Positions 1 through 9,491 of a stretch of DNA of 64,000 nt are shown here, piece by piece. The position numbers were made by a program, and so were the translations under genes. Under the pieces are notes generated by a model that saw only the letters and a program-made list of their open reading frames with translations, did no database searches and was not told where the DNA came from. Location of the stretch: NCBI RefSeq assembly GCF_010646885.2, contig NZ_CP050700.1, positions 5,462,001-5,526,000 on the forward strand, read 5' to 3'. The first letter of the stretch is position 1; every line of letters starts with the position of its first letter. Source of the DNA: Desulfopila sp. IMCC35008. GTDB taxonomy: Bacteria; Desulfobacterota; Desulfobulbia; Desulfobulbales; Desulfocapsaceae.

Positions 1-44
1 AAAAAAACTAAATATTTTTAAATGGATACCGATTCATATACACC

Positions 45-1517
45 TTAGACAATCGGTTTCATCGCTCCCATGTGCATACGCAGCTCTTCACCGACCGCTT
101 CAACGGTTGTATACCGAATAGCCTCATTGACCCGGATAAGTTCGATATTATCCACACCGTTATCTGTGACCTCAAGACCCTTACCAATTACGTCCACATC
201 GATTCCCTTCATAAAATCGGTGAGCATCGGTTTGGCTGCATTGGCAAAGAGGTAATTACCGTATTCTGCAGTATCGGAAATAACAACGTTCATCTCGTAT
301 AGCTTCTTACGAGCAATGGTATTCGCGATAAGGGGGGTCTCATGCAGTGACTCATAGTATGCAGACTCTTCCTTGATACCGGCAGAGACCATCACGTCAA
401 AGGCCATCTCCACACCGGCTTTCACAAAAGCGATCATCAGGATGCCTTTATCGAAATATTCCTGCTCAGAAATCTCCTGGTCGCTGTTTTCAGCCTGCTC
501 AAAAGCGGACTCCTGCGACTCTTTGCGCCAGCCCAACAGATCAGCATCATCATTGGCCCAGTCCGCCATCATGGTTGTGGAAAAATGACCGGACATGATA
601 TCGTCCATGTGTTTTTCAAAAAGAGGCAGCAATATCACTTTCAGCTCATCGGCCAGCTGGCAGGCCTTGATCTTGGCCGGATTGGACAGACGATCCAGCA
701 TATTGGTAATACCACCGTGCTTCAGCGCCTCGGTCACAACCTCCCAGCCATACTGGATAAACTTAGAAGCGTATCCACTGTCGATCCCTTTTTCGACCAT
801 TTTATCGAACATCAGCAGCGAACCAACCTGCAGGATACCGCACAGGATAGTCTGCTCACCCATCAGGTCAGACTTTACCTCAGCAATAAAAGAGGACTGG
901 AGAACACCGGCGCGATCACCACCAGTGGCGCAACAATATGCCTTGGCCAGATCCCAGCCTTCGCCGTTTGGATCGTTTTCGCCATGTACGGCGATAAGGG
1001 TCGGGATACCAAATCCACGCTTATATTCTTCCCGCACCTCAGTACCGGGCCCTTTAGGAGCGACCATAATGACCGTTATGTCGTCCCGAATCTGCATTCC
1101 CTCCTCCACGATATTGAAACCGTGGGAATAGGAGAGGCAGGCCCCTTGTTTCATAAGCGGCATGACCGCAGAGACAACCCCGGTATGCTGCTTATCCGGG
1201 GTCAGGTTGATGACCAGATCTGCTGTAGGGATCTTTTCCTCGTAAGTCCCCACCTCAAACGCATTCTCGGAAGCATTCTTCCACGACTGCCTTTTATCGG
1301 TTATGGCACTTTCACGAAGTGCATATGCAACGTCCAGACCGCTGTCACGCAGATTGAGCCCCTGATTCAAGCCCTGGGCACCACAGCCGACAATGACAAC
1401 TTTTTTACCTTTCAACGCTTCTACACCATCGAACTCTGACGGATCCATGAAACGGCATTGTGACAGCTCTTCCAGTTGCCTGCGCAGCGGCAACGTATTG
1501 AAATAATTCTCACCCAT
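45..1517 (-). CDS. ilvC: Ketol-acid reductoisomerase, class II
   Basis: Converts acetolactate or acetohydroxybutyrate to the dihydroxy acid with NADPH in the second common step of Ile/Val synthesis, in the cytoplasm. The 490-residue protein follows the long enterobacterial IlvC type along its length: an N-terminal NYFNTLPLRRQL block, the nucleotide loop GCGAQGLNQG, LVINLTPDKQH, VMVAPKGPGTEVREEYKRG, and both C-terminal knotted repeats (ADWANDD, EYFDKG, ESAYYESLHE, SDTAEYGNYLF). The ATG at 1517 was chosen because homology begins there and GGGAG lies upstream; the reading frame stays open to 1715 but that extension does not resemble IlvC. It is divergent from a LysR gene and shares its 242-bp control region, so activation by an IlvY-type protein is expected. 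Confidence 0.97.
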   Translation of the reverse strand: MGENYFNTLPLRRQLEELSQCRFMDPSEFDGVEALKGKKVVIVGCGAQGLNQGLNLRDSGLDVAYALRESAITDKRQSWKNASENAFEVGTYEEKIPTADLVINLTPDKQHTGVVSAVMPLMKQGACLSYSHGFNIVEEGMQIRDDITVIMVAPKGPGTEVREEYKRGFGIPTLIAVHGENDPNGEGWDLAKAYCCATGGDRAGVLQSSFIAEVKSDLMGEQTILCGILQVGSLLMFDKMVEKGIDSGYASKFIQYGWEVVTEALKHGGITNMLDRLSNPAKIKACQLADELKVILLPLFEKHMDDIMSGHFSTTMMADWANDDADLLGWRKESQESAFEQAENSDQEISEQEYFDKGILMIAFVKAGVEMAFDVMVSAGIKEESAYYESLHETPLIANTIARKKLYEMNVVISDTAEYGNYLFANAAKPMLTDFMKGIDVDVIGKGLEVTDNGVDNIELIRVNEAIRYTTVEAVGEELRMHMGAMKPIV

Positions 1518-1602
1518 ATCTATCTCCCTGATTTTTTGTTCTGTATCGGGTATAACTCCTCGCCTGTAAAGACATCTGGACCTGATATATTGAGAAAGAC
1601 AT

Positions 1603-1696
1603 GTTGCGTCAAGTGAATTATCCGTGATACAGTGTTGCCTGTTCCGCAACAAAATGGTTAAACTGATATATTCACATATTATTAAATGACATATCA
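1603..1696. promoter_or_regulatory. ilvC/ilvY divergent control region with LysR-type operator
   Basis: Between the divergent genes lies a perfect inverted repeat GTTGC-N7-GCAAC at 1634-1650, which fits the T-N11-A pattern of LysR sites (T1636, A1648). An extra GTTGC half-site sits 31 bp away at 1603-1607, about three helical turns. A looser TGATAT/ATATCA pair lies at 1664-1669 and 1691-1696. Operator assignment is inferred from position and symmetry. Confidence 0.55.
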
Positions 1697-1759
1697 GCAT
1701 GTTACACGTTCCCACTGTTTTTCTTTCATTTTCTTATCAGCTTAATATTTCGCAAAAAT

Positions 1760-2641
1760 ATGAACATAAGGGAATTAAAACTGTTTCGTCATCTCACGGG
1801 AACCCTCCATTTTGGCAAAACCAGCCAGGCATGCAACATCACGCCCTCCGGTCTCACCCGTGCCATGCAAAGGCTGGAGAATGAGCTGGGCCACGAACTT
1901 TTCTATCGCAGCAGGAGATCGGTCAGCCTTACTCCTGCCGGAGAAATCTTCAAGGAATATGCTGAAGAGGCAATATTCAGCTGGTATCGGTTGCAGGACC
2001 GTTTACGGGGAGACAACACTCTGCAGGGCGAACTGACGGTCTACTGCTCGGTTACTGCCATACTCTCCATTTTGCCGGCATTACTCACAACATTCAGAAC
2101 CTCGCACCCTGATGTCCAATTACACCTGGAGACAGGCGATGCCGCCATTGCACTCAACAAGTTGCACAGTTCTGAAGCGGATATCGCGGTGGCTGCCCTC
2201 CCGGACAACCTCCCTGCAGGACACGACTTTCTTGAGCTTGTCTCGACACCACTCATCTTCATCGGTCCAACCGGCGAAAACCACTCGATAGCCTACCGGA
2301 ATGGAAACATTGACTGGCGACGCAGTCCGATTATTGTGCCGGAAAGGGGACTGAGCAGGGAGAGGGTAGACCGTTGGTTTCTTGATAAAAACATAAGCCC
2401 GAATATCTATTCCCAGGTGGCAGGAAACGAGGCGATTATCGCCATGGTCGGAATGGGGTGCGGCATCGGCGTTGTCCCCAAGCTGGTCCTCGACCAGAGT
2501 TTATTGCAAGATCAGGTAACCATTTTACAGGTTCAACCGGAATTGAAACCTTTTGCCGTCGGTATCTGTACACTCGAGAAGAATAGGCAGAACCCCGTGG
2601 TGGAAACATTCTGGGATACAGCAGTAACAAAATTTCATTAA
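1760..2641 (+). CDS. ilvY: LysR-family regulator, IlvY type
   Basis: LysR-type transcription factor of 293 residues with an N-terminal winged helix-turn-helix (residues 1-60; LHFGKTSQACNITPSGLTRAMQRLE, read as two adjoining pieces, matches the IlvY form with a His-Phe-Gly before the helix) and a C-terminal periplasmic-binding-fold effector domain. In enterobacteria IlvY activates ilvC on binding acetolactate or acetohydroxybutyrate. The adjacent divergent ilvC and the shared operator support the same role here. An overlapping frame from 1699 is a shadow. The surE gene follows on the same strand 34 bp later and may be cotranscribed. Confidence 0.85.
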   Translation: MNIRELKLFRHLTGTLHFGKTSQACNITPSGLTRAMQRLENELGHELFYRSRRSVSLTPAGEIFKEYAEEAIFSWYRLQDRLRGDNTLQGELTVYCSVTAILSILPALLTTFRTSHPDVQLHLETGDAAIALNKLHSSEADIAVAALPDNLPAGHDFLELVSTPLIFIGPTGENHSIAYRNGNIDWRRSPIIVPERGLSRERVDRWFLDKNISPNIYSQVAGNEAIIAMVGMGCGIGVVPKLVLDQSLLQDQVTILQVQPELKPFAVGICTLEKNRQNPVVETFWDTAVTKFH

Positions 2642-2675
2642 TAATGGAACAGAAGCAGTTCCCTGGAGAAATAAT

Positions 2676-3425
2676 ATGCGTACAATTGTGATCACCAACG
2701 ATGACGGTATTCACAGCCCGGGCCTTGAAGCACTGGCAGAAAGTGTTCGGGATCTTGGCAGAACCATCGTAGTCGCTCCGGACAGGGACAACTCTGCAGT
2801 CTCCCATGCCCTCACCATGACCAGGCCGCTGCGTCTCAACAGGATAGATGAGGATATCTACACCGTGGACGGCACTCCAACGGACTGCGTGATACTGGCC
2901 CTGGGCCAGATTCTTGGTGCCAAACCGGATCTGCTGCTCTCCGGCATCAACACCGGTCCCAACCTGGGTGACGACATTTCCTACTCCGGCACCGTCTCCG
3001 CTGCCATGGAAGGAACCATGTACGGTGTTCCGTCCATGGCCGTTTCCGTTGCAGGTGATGCGCCACTTGATTATACCGCGGCCCAGACCCTCTCGTGTCA
3101 ACTTGCAGTAACAATCATGGAAAACGAATTACCCCACAAGACCCTTATCAACCTCAACGTCCCATCAGGACAGGATTGCAAGGGGATAAAAGTGACCAGA
3201 CAGGGTCAGAGGCTATGGGAAAATGCGATCAAGGAAACAAGCGACCCATGGGGGAGGCCCCGTTATTGGATAGGCGGAGGGACTCCGGTAAGGGATGAGA
3301 GGAGGGATACGGATGTCAAGGCGATCCATGATGGATATGCCTCGGTCACCCCGATTCATCTCGACCTTACCAATCACGCATCTATACAGTGCCTGAAAGA
3401 GAAGTGGCGCCTGGAGGAAAAATAG
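2676..3425 (+). CDS. surE: 5'/3'-nucleotidase SurE
   Basis: Metal-dependent survival protein that dephosphorylates nucleoside monophosphates and some short polyphosphates in the cytoplasm. The 249-residue length is typical. The N-terminal ITNDDGIHSPG supplies the acidic metal ligands, followed by PDRDNSAVSHALT and the SGINTGPNLGDDISYSGTVSAAMEG core, all hallmarks of the SurE fold. GGAG precedes the ATG. It follows the ilvY-type gene closely; elsewhere surE often sits with pcm or rpoS, which are absent here. Confidence 0.96.
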   Translation: MRTIVITNDDGIHSPGLEALAESVRDLGRTIVVAPDRDNSAVSHALTMTRPLRLNRIDEDIYTVDGTPTDCVILALGQILGAKPDLLLSGINTGPNLGDDISYSGTVSAAMEGTMYGVPSMAVSVAGDAPLDYTAAQTLSCQLAVTIMENELPHKTLINLNVPSGQDCKGIKVTRQGQRLWENAIKETSDPWGRPRYWIGGGTPVRDERRDTDVKAIHDGYASVTPIHLDLTNHASIQCLKEKWRLEEK

Positions 3426-3575
3426 AAGGAGACCTGTTGCGGCCAACTCATTGGTTCAGGGCACTCAGGCAAAGGATATCGGCCCCACACCTCAAGATAC
3501 CTATTGAGCAACCATCAATTACAAAAAATTGTGACTAATGTGAAACGCCAATTACAGATCCGTAATTAACGCCAT

Positions 3576-3764
3576 TTATGCATAAATATCTATTCGTCCT
3601 TGCTTGTCCGCCTCCAGCCGCTCCACAGGACGGGGTGTCGCCGCCTCGTTCCTCTGCTGGGCTTCCTCTGATTTTTCAAGAGTTTTCAGGAGAATATCCT
3701 GACCGACACTGGCCTTGTTCAGGGATGTTTCCCTTGCGGCCATATTACCGATACTCATGTCCAT
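3576..3764 (-). CDS. Small YjfB-like putative motility protein
   Basis: A 62-residue acidic protein beginning MDMSIGNMA, with an Ala/Ser-rich helix and GQDILLKTLEKSEEAQQ. The pattern (short, MD-I/M-S start, one amphipathic helix, variable tail) resembles the YjfB family annotated as putative motility proteins, whose role is unknown. The ATG at 3764 has an excellent GGAGG site 7 bases upstream; the longer frame to 3803 would run through that site. It stands alone between surE and trkA on the opposite strand, with no flagellar genes nearby. Confidence 0.6.
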   Translation of the reverse strand: MDMSIGNMAARETSLNKASVGQDILLKTLEKSEEAQQRNEAATPRPVERLEADKQGRIDIYA

Positions 3765-3916
3765 AATTACCTCCTCAATTAAATGATTCAAAGATACTCT
3801 CACTTAAAGCTTGCAATCATTGTACCAATTTGCCCGTATTGACAACAGGCTACCTATCCTGTATGAAAACCGAATATCGTTTCCCTGCATGTCATAAAAT
3901 ATGACGAGGACAGCAC

Positions 3917-5332
3917 ATGGCCATCATTAACAAAAAAAAGAAGTCATCTCCTGAACGGATCCTCATACTGGGGTTGGGCGGCGTCGGCTACTATCTTGCC
4001 AAGAGGCTTGCCCATGAAGAGTATGCCATCACCATAATCGAACCTGATGCCAAAGTGCTCTCCAGAGCGGATGGCCAGATCGACGCCAAACTGGTCAAGG
4101 GAAGCGCCATGGATATCAGCCGCTGGCAGGAAGCTGTCGCCGGGAAGGTAGAGTACCTGATCGCAGTTACGGACAACGATGCCATGAACATGCTGGCTTC
4201 GATTATCGGCGACCGTTTAGGTATCCAGAAGAAGATCATACGGGTACGCAGCCGTGATTTTGGCCATGAGGAGTCTGTTCTCTCCTCCGACGACCTGAAA
4301 ATTGACCTGCTGATCAACCCGGAAGATCTTGCCGCAGAAGAGATTGTCCGGCTGATAAAACTGAACGCGGGGAACGAGATCATCGATATCGCCGGCGGTG
4401 ATCTCAAGCTGCTGGCGACAGAGATCGGCCCCGGCTCCCCCTTTGCCGACAAGGCATTAAAAGATATTGCCCGGGAGTTCAACGAGTTCCCTTTCCGCGT
4501 AGTCGCCGTTGCCCGTGGCATCTCCACTGCCATCCCGGGGGGCAGTTACACCCTGCAACCCCACGACCAGGTATTTATCATGGCTGCCGACAGGGATCTG
4601 TCACAGCTCATGGAGCTTTGCCAGGTCATACATCGCCGCCAGCAAAAGGTAATGATTCTTGGAGGGGGCAGGGTCGGCCTGCGAGTTGCCGAACTCCTGG
4701 AGAAAGAGGTAAAAGTAACCATCGTTGAAAACGATGAGGCCCGGGCCGAACTGCTTACCACCCAGCTCGCCCATACCGAGGTCCTTTGCGGGGACGGCTC
4801 CGACGGCGATGTGCTTAACGCTGCAGGGCTGTTCAATATTGACACCTTCATTGCCACCACCGGTGAGAACGAAACCAACATCATGAGCTGCCTGCTGGTA
4901 AAAAACCTCATGCTCAGGCAGCAGGAAAACGATCAGACAGCGGACGTCCGGACCATCTCGCTGGTTACCAAGGAAGATTACCTGGTGCTTGCCGCTACGA
5001 CCGGTTCCAACATTGTCCTGAACAAGAAGGTGATGGCTGGCAATGAAATCCTTAAATTCATTCGTCGCAATGAGCTCTTCTCTGTGGCCCACCTATACGG
5101 ATTCGATGCAGAAGTGGTCGAGCTTGTGGCAAATCCCAAGTCCGCAATAACCAGGAGACCGCTCTCCAAACTTGACCCGTACTACCATGACAAGCTCATC
5201 ATCGGCAGTGTCTACCGCAACAACAGCTGGACCATTGCCGTGGGAGACACCCACATCCAGAAAAATGAAAGGGTGATAGTTGTCTGCCCTTCCCAATATT
5301 TAAAAGATGTGAGAAAACTCTTTACGAGATAG
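3917..5332 (+). CDS. trkA: Trk potassium uptake regulatory subunit TrkA
   Basis: Cytoplasmic NAD(H)/nucleotide-binding gating subunit of the Trk K+ uptake system. The 471 residues form the standard duplicated layout: RCK_N (ILILGLGGVGYYLAKRL, about 14-130), RCK_C (about 150-235), a second RCK_N (VMILGGGRVGLRVAELLEKE, about 243-370) and a second RCK_C to the end. Both glycine-rich nucleotide loops are intact. The membrane partner TrkH is encoded at 37071-38528, not alongside. The gene overlaps the 3' end of the convergent histidine kinase by 11 bp, so its last codons (FTR, TAG) lie inside that gene's tail. Confidence 0.95.
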   Translation: MAIINKKKKSSPERILILGLGGVGYYLAKRLAHEEYAITIIEPDAKVLSRADGQIDAKLVKGSAMDISRWQEAVAGKVEYLIAVTDNDAMNMLASIIGDRLGIQKKIIRVRSRDFGHEESVLSSDDLKIDLLINPEDLAAEEIVRLIKLNAGNEIIDIAGGDLKLLATEIGPGSPFADKALKDIAREFNEFPFRVVAVARGISTAIPGGSYTLQPHDQVFIMAADRDLSQLMELCQVIHRRQQKVMILGGGRVGLRVAELLEKEVKVTIVENDEARAELLTTQLAHTEVLCGDGSDGDVLNAAGLFNIDTFIATTGENETNIMSCLLVKNLMLRQQENDQTADVRTISLVTKEDYLVLAATTGSNIVLNKKVMAGNEILKFIRRNELFSVAHLYGFDAEVVELVANPKSAITRRPLSKLDPYYHDKLIIGSVYRNNSWTIAVGDTHIQKNERVIVVCPSQYLKDVRKLFTR

Positions 5333-8015
5333 CCTTGCCTGGCTGCAGATTGAGTACTTCCGCCAGGACTTCGCTCAGTTCTGCCATGTTAAATGGTTTT
5401 CGGACAAAACCTTTCAACCCTTTCTCTCTCAACCCGCCAAGATCCGCATCACGCGTAAAACCGGAAGAGATAACCACCCGAACATCAGGGTTGACCTCCT
5501 GCAGTTTGTAAAAACAACTTGTGCCATCCATAACCGGCATAACCATATCAAGCAACACTACGTCCACCTCTCGCTTATGCCGCTGGTATACTTTTACCCC
5601 TTCCAGGCCGTGTTCCGCTTCAAGCACCCTGTAACCGATCTTCTCCAGCATCAGCCGGGCAGTGATTCTGACAACAGGTTCATCATCGACAATCAGGATA
5701 CAGCCGGTTCCGGGTACCAGTTTCTGCTCTTTGGCCGATACTGCTGTTTCTCCCTCTGCGAGAGGCAGTAACATGCTGAACTCCGTTCCCTCATTCAGCT
5801 CGCTGTAAACAGAAACTGCACCATGGTGTTGTTGCATTGCTCCATACACCGCAGCCAGGCCGAGCCCGGTCCCCTTGTCCTGGTCTCTTGTGGTAAAAAA
5901 AGGCTCGAATATCCGCTTGAGGTTATCATTGCTGATGCCACAACCGGTATCACGAATGAGGACCTGCAAAAATCTGCCCGGCTGTAGAGCAAAAGGTGAC
6001 ATTTCACAATAGACAGAATCAAGAACAACTGTTGAGGTAGTAAAATTCAGCTCTCCTCCTCCGTTTTCCATGGCATGCCCTGCATTGATGCCGATATTAA
6101 GAAGGCTATTCTGAAGCTGGGTCCACTCCCCCATGACCGTTACTGTCTCTGCCAGAAGCCTTTTTTGTATGGAGATCTTTTTATCAAGGCTTCTCTCCAA
6201 TATCTCCACTGTACTCTCAATAATCTCATGCATATCAACGGGCCCAAAATCCATTCCGGCCTTCCTGGAGAATGCCAGGAGTTTCTGGATCAACTCCCCG
6301 GCACGGCCAGAGGCCTCTGTAATGATCCTGACCAGTTTCTGCTCCTCGGGTCCGACCTTGATGCTGAGCAGTTCCGCTGAGCCAATGATGCCCGAGAGCA
6401 TATTGTTGAAATCATGGGCAACCCCGCCTGCCAACTGTCCAACCGCATCCATCTTCTGGCTCTGCCGGAGTCGTTGTTCCATCTCCACTCGATCGGTCAC
6501 TTCATCCATGCGCAGGACGGCCCCTTCATAGCCGGAAACCACCAGGGGATAGACGGTCAGCTCGGAGTACACCGTTGCTCCACGTTCATCAATCCTGGTC
6601 AGGGGGAACACCTTCACCTCATTGGCTACCAGGTTTTCTTCCAGCGCTTCCCGATAGGGATCCAGCCAATCGCAAAGATCGTACAGCAAAGTCCCCTTCG
6701 CCTCATCCCGTGCAAACCCTGTAACCTTCTCGGCCTGGCGGTTCCACTCCGTCACCACAAAACTTGGATCAACCCCGATGATCACTGACGGCATCGAATT
6801 GATAATTGAATCAAGAAAATGCCGGGCCCCCTCCTTGGCCTCTTCCGACTCAGCCAGTTCACGATTTTTTTCTTCCAGATCCTGCACCGAGTGGTTCAGC
6901 TCCTGGGTCATACGGGCAAAGGCGCTGCCAAGAACATCTATCTCACTGATGTTCTTCTCTTTCCAGTGAAAAGGCTCCTTTCGTGCATAAAAACTGTTAA
7001 TACCTTCTTCCATCCTGTACAGGGGAAACGAAATATCCCTACTCACACGAAAGATAATGGCCGCCAGGGCACAACCGGCAACCAGCACCAGAAAAATTGT
7101 CAACTCACGAAAATATTTAATCGGCTCATATATTTCACTCACATAACCCGTGGCAATCAGGTACCAGTTGTATCCTTCAAGCTTCTGGCCAAACGCATAT
7201 TTGAGTCGTTCTTTTTTTTCGGATGGATTTTTCCACTTATAGGTAATGTATTTCCCGGCCCCCTCTATCAGTAAATCAACAACATTCCGGCCTTCGCTGT
7301 TTATCAGGTTTTTCTCGTCTAAATGCTCCAGTTCCGGATGGATAAGCACCTCACCTTCATCACTGAAAACAATAAAATACCCACTTTTATTAATTTGTAT
7401 CGGCTGGATAAGGTTGCGAAGGTCATCAATGTTAACGAGCTTAAGAAACTCGTCACGATAGGAAGATGCGCCAATTATCCAGTTCCAGGGTGGAAATTCA
7501 CGAACATAGGCAGCCTTTTTTCGAAATGTATCATCATTCGGGTTCTTCCAATCATACTCGGTATAGCCATTTCGGGTCTCCGCCCAGGCCTGGCATCCTT
7601 CTGTTATGGTGCAGTCCTCCCCAGCCAGGAATGGGTGAAGGTCGAGATAGATGTTGTCACTCTGCTCCTTCACCGCCGCCATATAACCGCTCATACCGAT
7701 GAGCTGATGGTTGAAATATTCCTGTATCTTGTCAACCGCTTTTTCCTTGCTCTGTGTTCCTGCCAGAACCGCATAATACTGCCTCTCCACATAGTTCAGA
7801 TTCTTATCGGTTATCCCACGAAGATAATTGGAAATGGCAGAATCGAGCAACGCAACCGTCGAGCGGTATACATTCTCTTCTATCTTTACAAGCTCTAAGT
7901 TTGCGTTTTCACCTAGTTTACTTCGAACCACATGATAATTAAGCAGGAAGATGGCAATAAGGGTTACAAGGATAAAGGGGGCAAGGTAAAGGGTTATTTT
8001 AGTGCGTATTTTCAT
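5322..8015 (-). CDS. Hybrid sensor histidine kinase (Cache-HAMP-PAS-HisKA-HATPase-REC)
   Basis: An 897-residue membrane sensor. Transmembrane helix at 8-27; periplasmic tandem Cache modules at about 60-195 (PPWNWIIGASSY) and 205-295 (GYNWYLIATGYVSE); second helix about 303-322; HAMP-like linker to about 380; PAS about 400-510; HisKA with phosphoacceptor His535 in GGVAHDFNNML; HATPase with DTGCGIS and GTGLGLAAVYGA; C-terminal receiver with phospho-Asp823 in LLDMVMPVMDG. Cache pairs usually sense small carboxylates or amino acids; the ligand cannot be read here. The ATG at 8015 has GGGAAAGG upstream; the 19 extra codons above it look untranslated. No HPt or partner response regulator is adjacent. 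Confidence 0.92.
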   Translation of the reverse strand: MKIRTKITLYLAPFILVTLIAIFLLNYHVVRSKLGENANLELVKIEENVYRSTVALLDSAISNYLRGITDKNLNYVERQYYAVLAGTQSKEKAVDKIQEYFNHQLIGMSGYMAAVKEQSDNIYLDLHPFLAGEDCTITEGCQAWAETRNGYTEYDWKNPNDDTFRKKAAYVREFPPWNWIIGASSYRDEFLKLVNIDDLRNLIQPIQINKSGYFIVFSDEGEVLIHPELEHLDEKNLINSEGRNVVDLLIEGAGKYITYKWKNPSEKKERLKYAFGQKLEGYNWYLIATGYVSEIYEPIKYFRELTIFLVLVAGCALAAIIFRVSRDISFPLYRMEEGINSFYARKEPFHWKEKNISEIDVLGSAFARMTQELNHSVQDLEEKNRELAESEEAKEGARHFLDSIINSMPSVIIGVDPSFVVTEWNRQAEKVTGFARDEAKGTLLYDLCDWLDPYREALEENLVANEVKVFPLTRIDERGATVYSELTVYPLVVSGYEGAVLRMDEVTDRVEMEQRLRQSQKMDAVGQLAGGVAHDFNNMLSGIIGSAELLSIKVGPEEQKLVRIITEASGRAGELIQKLLAFSRKAGMDFGPVDMHEIIESTVEILERSLDKKISIQKRLLAETVTVMGEWTQLQNSLLNIGINAGHAMENGGGELNFTTSTVVLDSVYCEMSPFALQPGRFLQVLIRDTGCGISNDNLKRIFEPFFTTRDQDKGTGLGLAAVYGAMQQHHGAVSVYSELNEGTEFSMLLPLAEGETAVSAKEQKLVPGTGCILIVDDEPVVRITARLMLEKIGYRVLEAEHGLEGVKVYQRHKREVDVVLLDMVMPVMDGTSCFYKLQEVNPDVRVVISSGFTRDADLGGLREKGLKGFVRKPFNMAELSEVLAEVLNLQPGKAIS

Positions 8016-8327
8016 TAAAAACCTTTCCCCCTCAAAGCGACAATGGACCTCAACATTCTGAGAAAAATACAATATTCAGAGTAACAGGGGTAAATGACCA
8101 ACAGGTGCCCCCCTCCCTCTCGGGGCTCAACAGCAGAATTTCGACCAAGTCACAACACCTATCACTAAAAATCATTGTAGGTTAAACAGTACGATTTTTC
8201 AAAATAAGCCGGGAAATAATTAAAAACTCTTTCATATGATTTTGTTTAAGTCGGGATTGAATGATACAGTATTCTGAAGCATTCTGTATATATTATGTGT
8301 TTCTCACACCTTCAGACGGAGATCAGC
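8016..8327. other. Intergenic region between kinase and secreted protein genes
   Basis: An AT-rich 312-bp gap between divergent genes that must hold both promoters. I see no clear operator, repeat or RNA in it. Confidence 0.5.
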
Positions 8328-9386
8328 ATGCATTCCTCTATCAAACGACTCGTCCTGTTACTCGCCTTTACGGTAATGATTTTTTTAACTCCCCCGCAAA
8401 GCAGAGCCACCACCTTTACAGACCCGATTTTCGGTTGGCAGCTTCACCTCCCGGGGGAGTGGAACATTGAAGTTCAAAAGGAGGACACAGGATCCATTTC
8501 CGGCAAACCCGGCAGAGGCTGGAGTCTGCAGAAAAATCCCATGACATACGTGGCCTTCCAGGTTGAGGAGCATGACATCAGGAACTCCATTATTTTTGAG
8601 GAATTCAGGGAAAAAAATTTTGAGGCCATCTCGGCCTCTATGCTCTACACTGCCCAGAAGGCTGGGGCTCAAAGGACATCCAAGAGGGAACAGGTTGTTA
8701 TCGACGGCCAGGTATTCGATTCATTACTATGGGTTCTGCAGGCTCCAAATCGTCCTGCCTTGAAATCAATGACCCTTGTCGCCCCCATGGCCGACAAGGC
8801 TGTGACCATCGGAATTTCCTGTACCGATGACATCTGCCAAGAACTCTTTGATGCCATTGATGCTTCACGATTCAGCAACCCTGATGGGAAAGGACCGGTT
8901 ATCCCAGCTCCCCCAGCCCTGCCACCACCATCAATGGTAAGTATACCGGTCTGGGATTTTACCATTCCAATTGGCTGGAAGAGAGTCGCCCCGGAATCGC
9001 CGGAAGAAAAACTTACCATCACCGACGACCAGGAAAATAACCTGAGCTATGTATTAATAGAAGATGAAGGCCAGGAACTGACATCAATGACCATACTGGA
9101 TCTCAAGAACGAGCTGTTCAAGGATACGGTGACCCAGTTTAGAGAGATAGCAAATGAGAATGAAGTACTCTTTAACAGCGGCGAAGACATAATCACCCTC
9201 GGTAAACAGCCATTCCAGAACATCACCATCAACCTGCTCGATCCGAACTCAAAAAAACCGGTCATGACCGCCGTCCAGTATATTGCAATCGTTCATGGCA
9301 GACTGGCCATGATCATGTTCACCTGCATGGACGAGAAGTGTTACAACGATTTGCGGCAGGCGGTTGAGGCTTCCTCTTTTCGCTAA
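8328..9386 (+). CDS. Secreted protein with two tandem similar domains, function unknown
   Basis: A 352-residue exported protein: signal peptide (Lys-Arg then LVLLLAFTVMIFLTP, cleavage near RAT-TF), then two related halves. Half one (about 25-190) runs from DPIFGWQLHLPGEW to CTDDICQELFDAIDASRFS; half two (about 215-352) runs from PVWDFTIPIGWKRV to CMDEKCYNDLRQAVEASSFR. The paired W-x-hydrophobic-P-x-x-W starts and the C-x-x-x-x-C endings show an internal duplication, reminiscent of PsbP/DcrB-like folds, which is only a guess at family. The ATG at 8328 (after CGGAGATCAGC) was preferred to the upstream in-frame ATG at 8295. Confidence 0.75.
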   Translation: MHSSIKRLVLLLAFTVMIFLTPPQSRATTFTDPIFGWQLHLPGEWNIEVQKEDTGSISGKPGRGWSLQKNPMTYVAFQVEEHDIRNSIIFEEFREKNFEAISASMLYTAQKAGAQRTSKREQVVIDGQVFDSLLWVLQAPNRPALKSMTLVAPMADKAVTIGISCTDDICQELFDAIDASRFSNPDGKGPVIPAPPALPPPSMVSIPVWDFTIPIGWKRVAPESPEEKLTITDDQENNLSYVLIEDEGQELTSMTILDLKNELFKDTVTQFREIANENEVLFNSGEDIITLGKQPFQNITINLLDPNSKKPVMTAVQYIAIVHGRLAMIMFTCMDEKCYNDLRQAVEASSFR

Positions 9387-9402
9387 CCCGCATATCTCAT
9401 AG

Positions 9403-9482
9403 GCATTGTGTAAATTCATTATTTAATTATATTTTACAGCTTTTAGAAGCAATATCCATATATGAATGAATTTACACAATGC
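9403..9482. repeat. 80-bp element with perfect 18-bp terminal inverted repeats
   Basis: GCATTGTGTAAATTCATT at 9403-9420 is repeated in exact inverted form at 9465-9482, around a 44-bp AT-rich centre. It fills the gap between the converging secreted-protein gene and nhaA. It lacks the GC-rich stem and T-run of a usual terminator, so a miniature transposon relic or a bidirectional terminator are both possible. Confidence 0.75.
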
Positions 9483-9491
9483 TCACCTAAG

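Noticed and set aside
585..1439. 284-codon plus-strand frame opposite ilvC
   Set aside because: It is antisense to a clearly identified ilvC, has no ribosome site and no recognisable protein family.
2436..3101. 221-codon minus-strand frame across the ilvY-type gene and surE
   Set aside because: It overlaps two well-supported genes on the other strand and its composition is that of a shadow frame.
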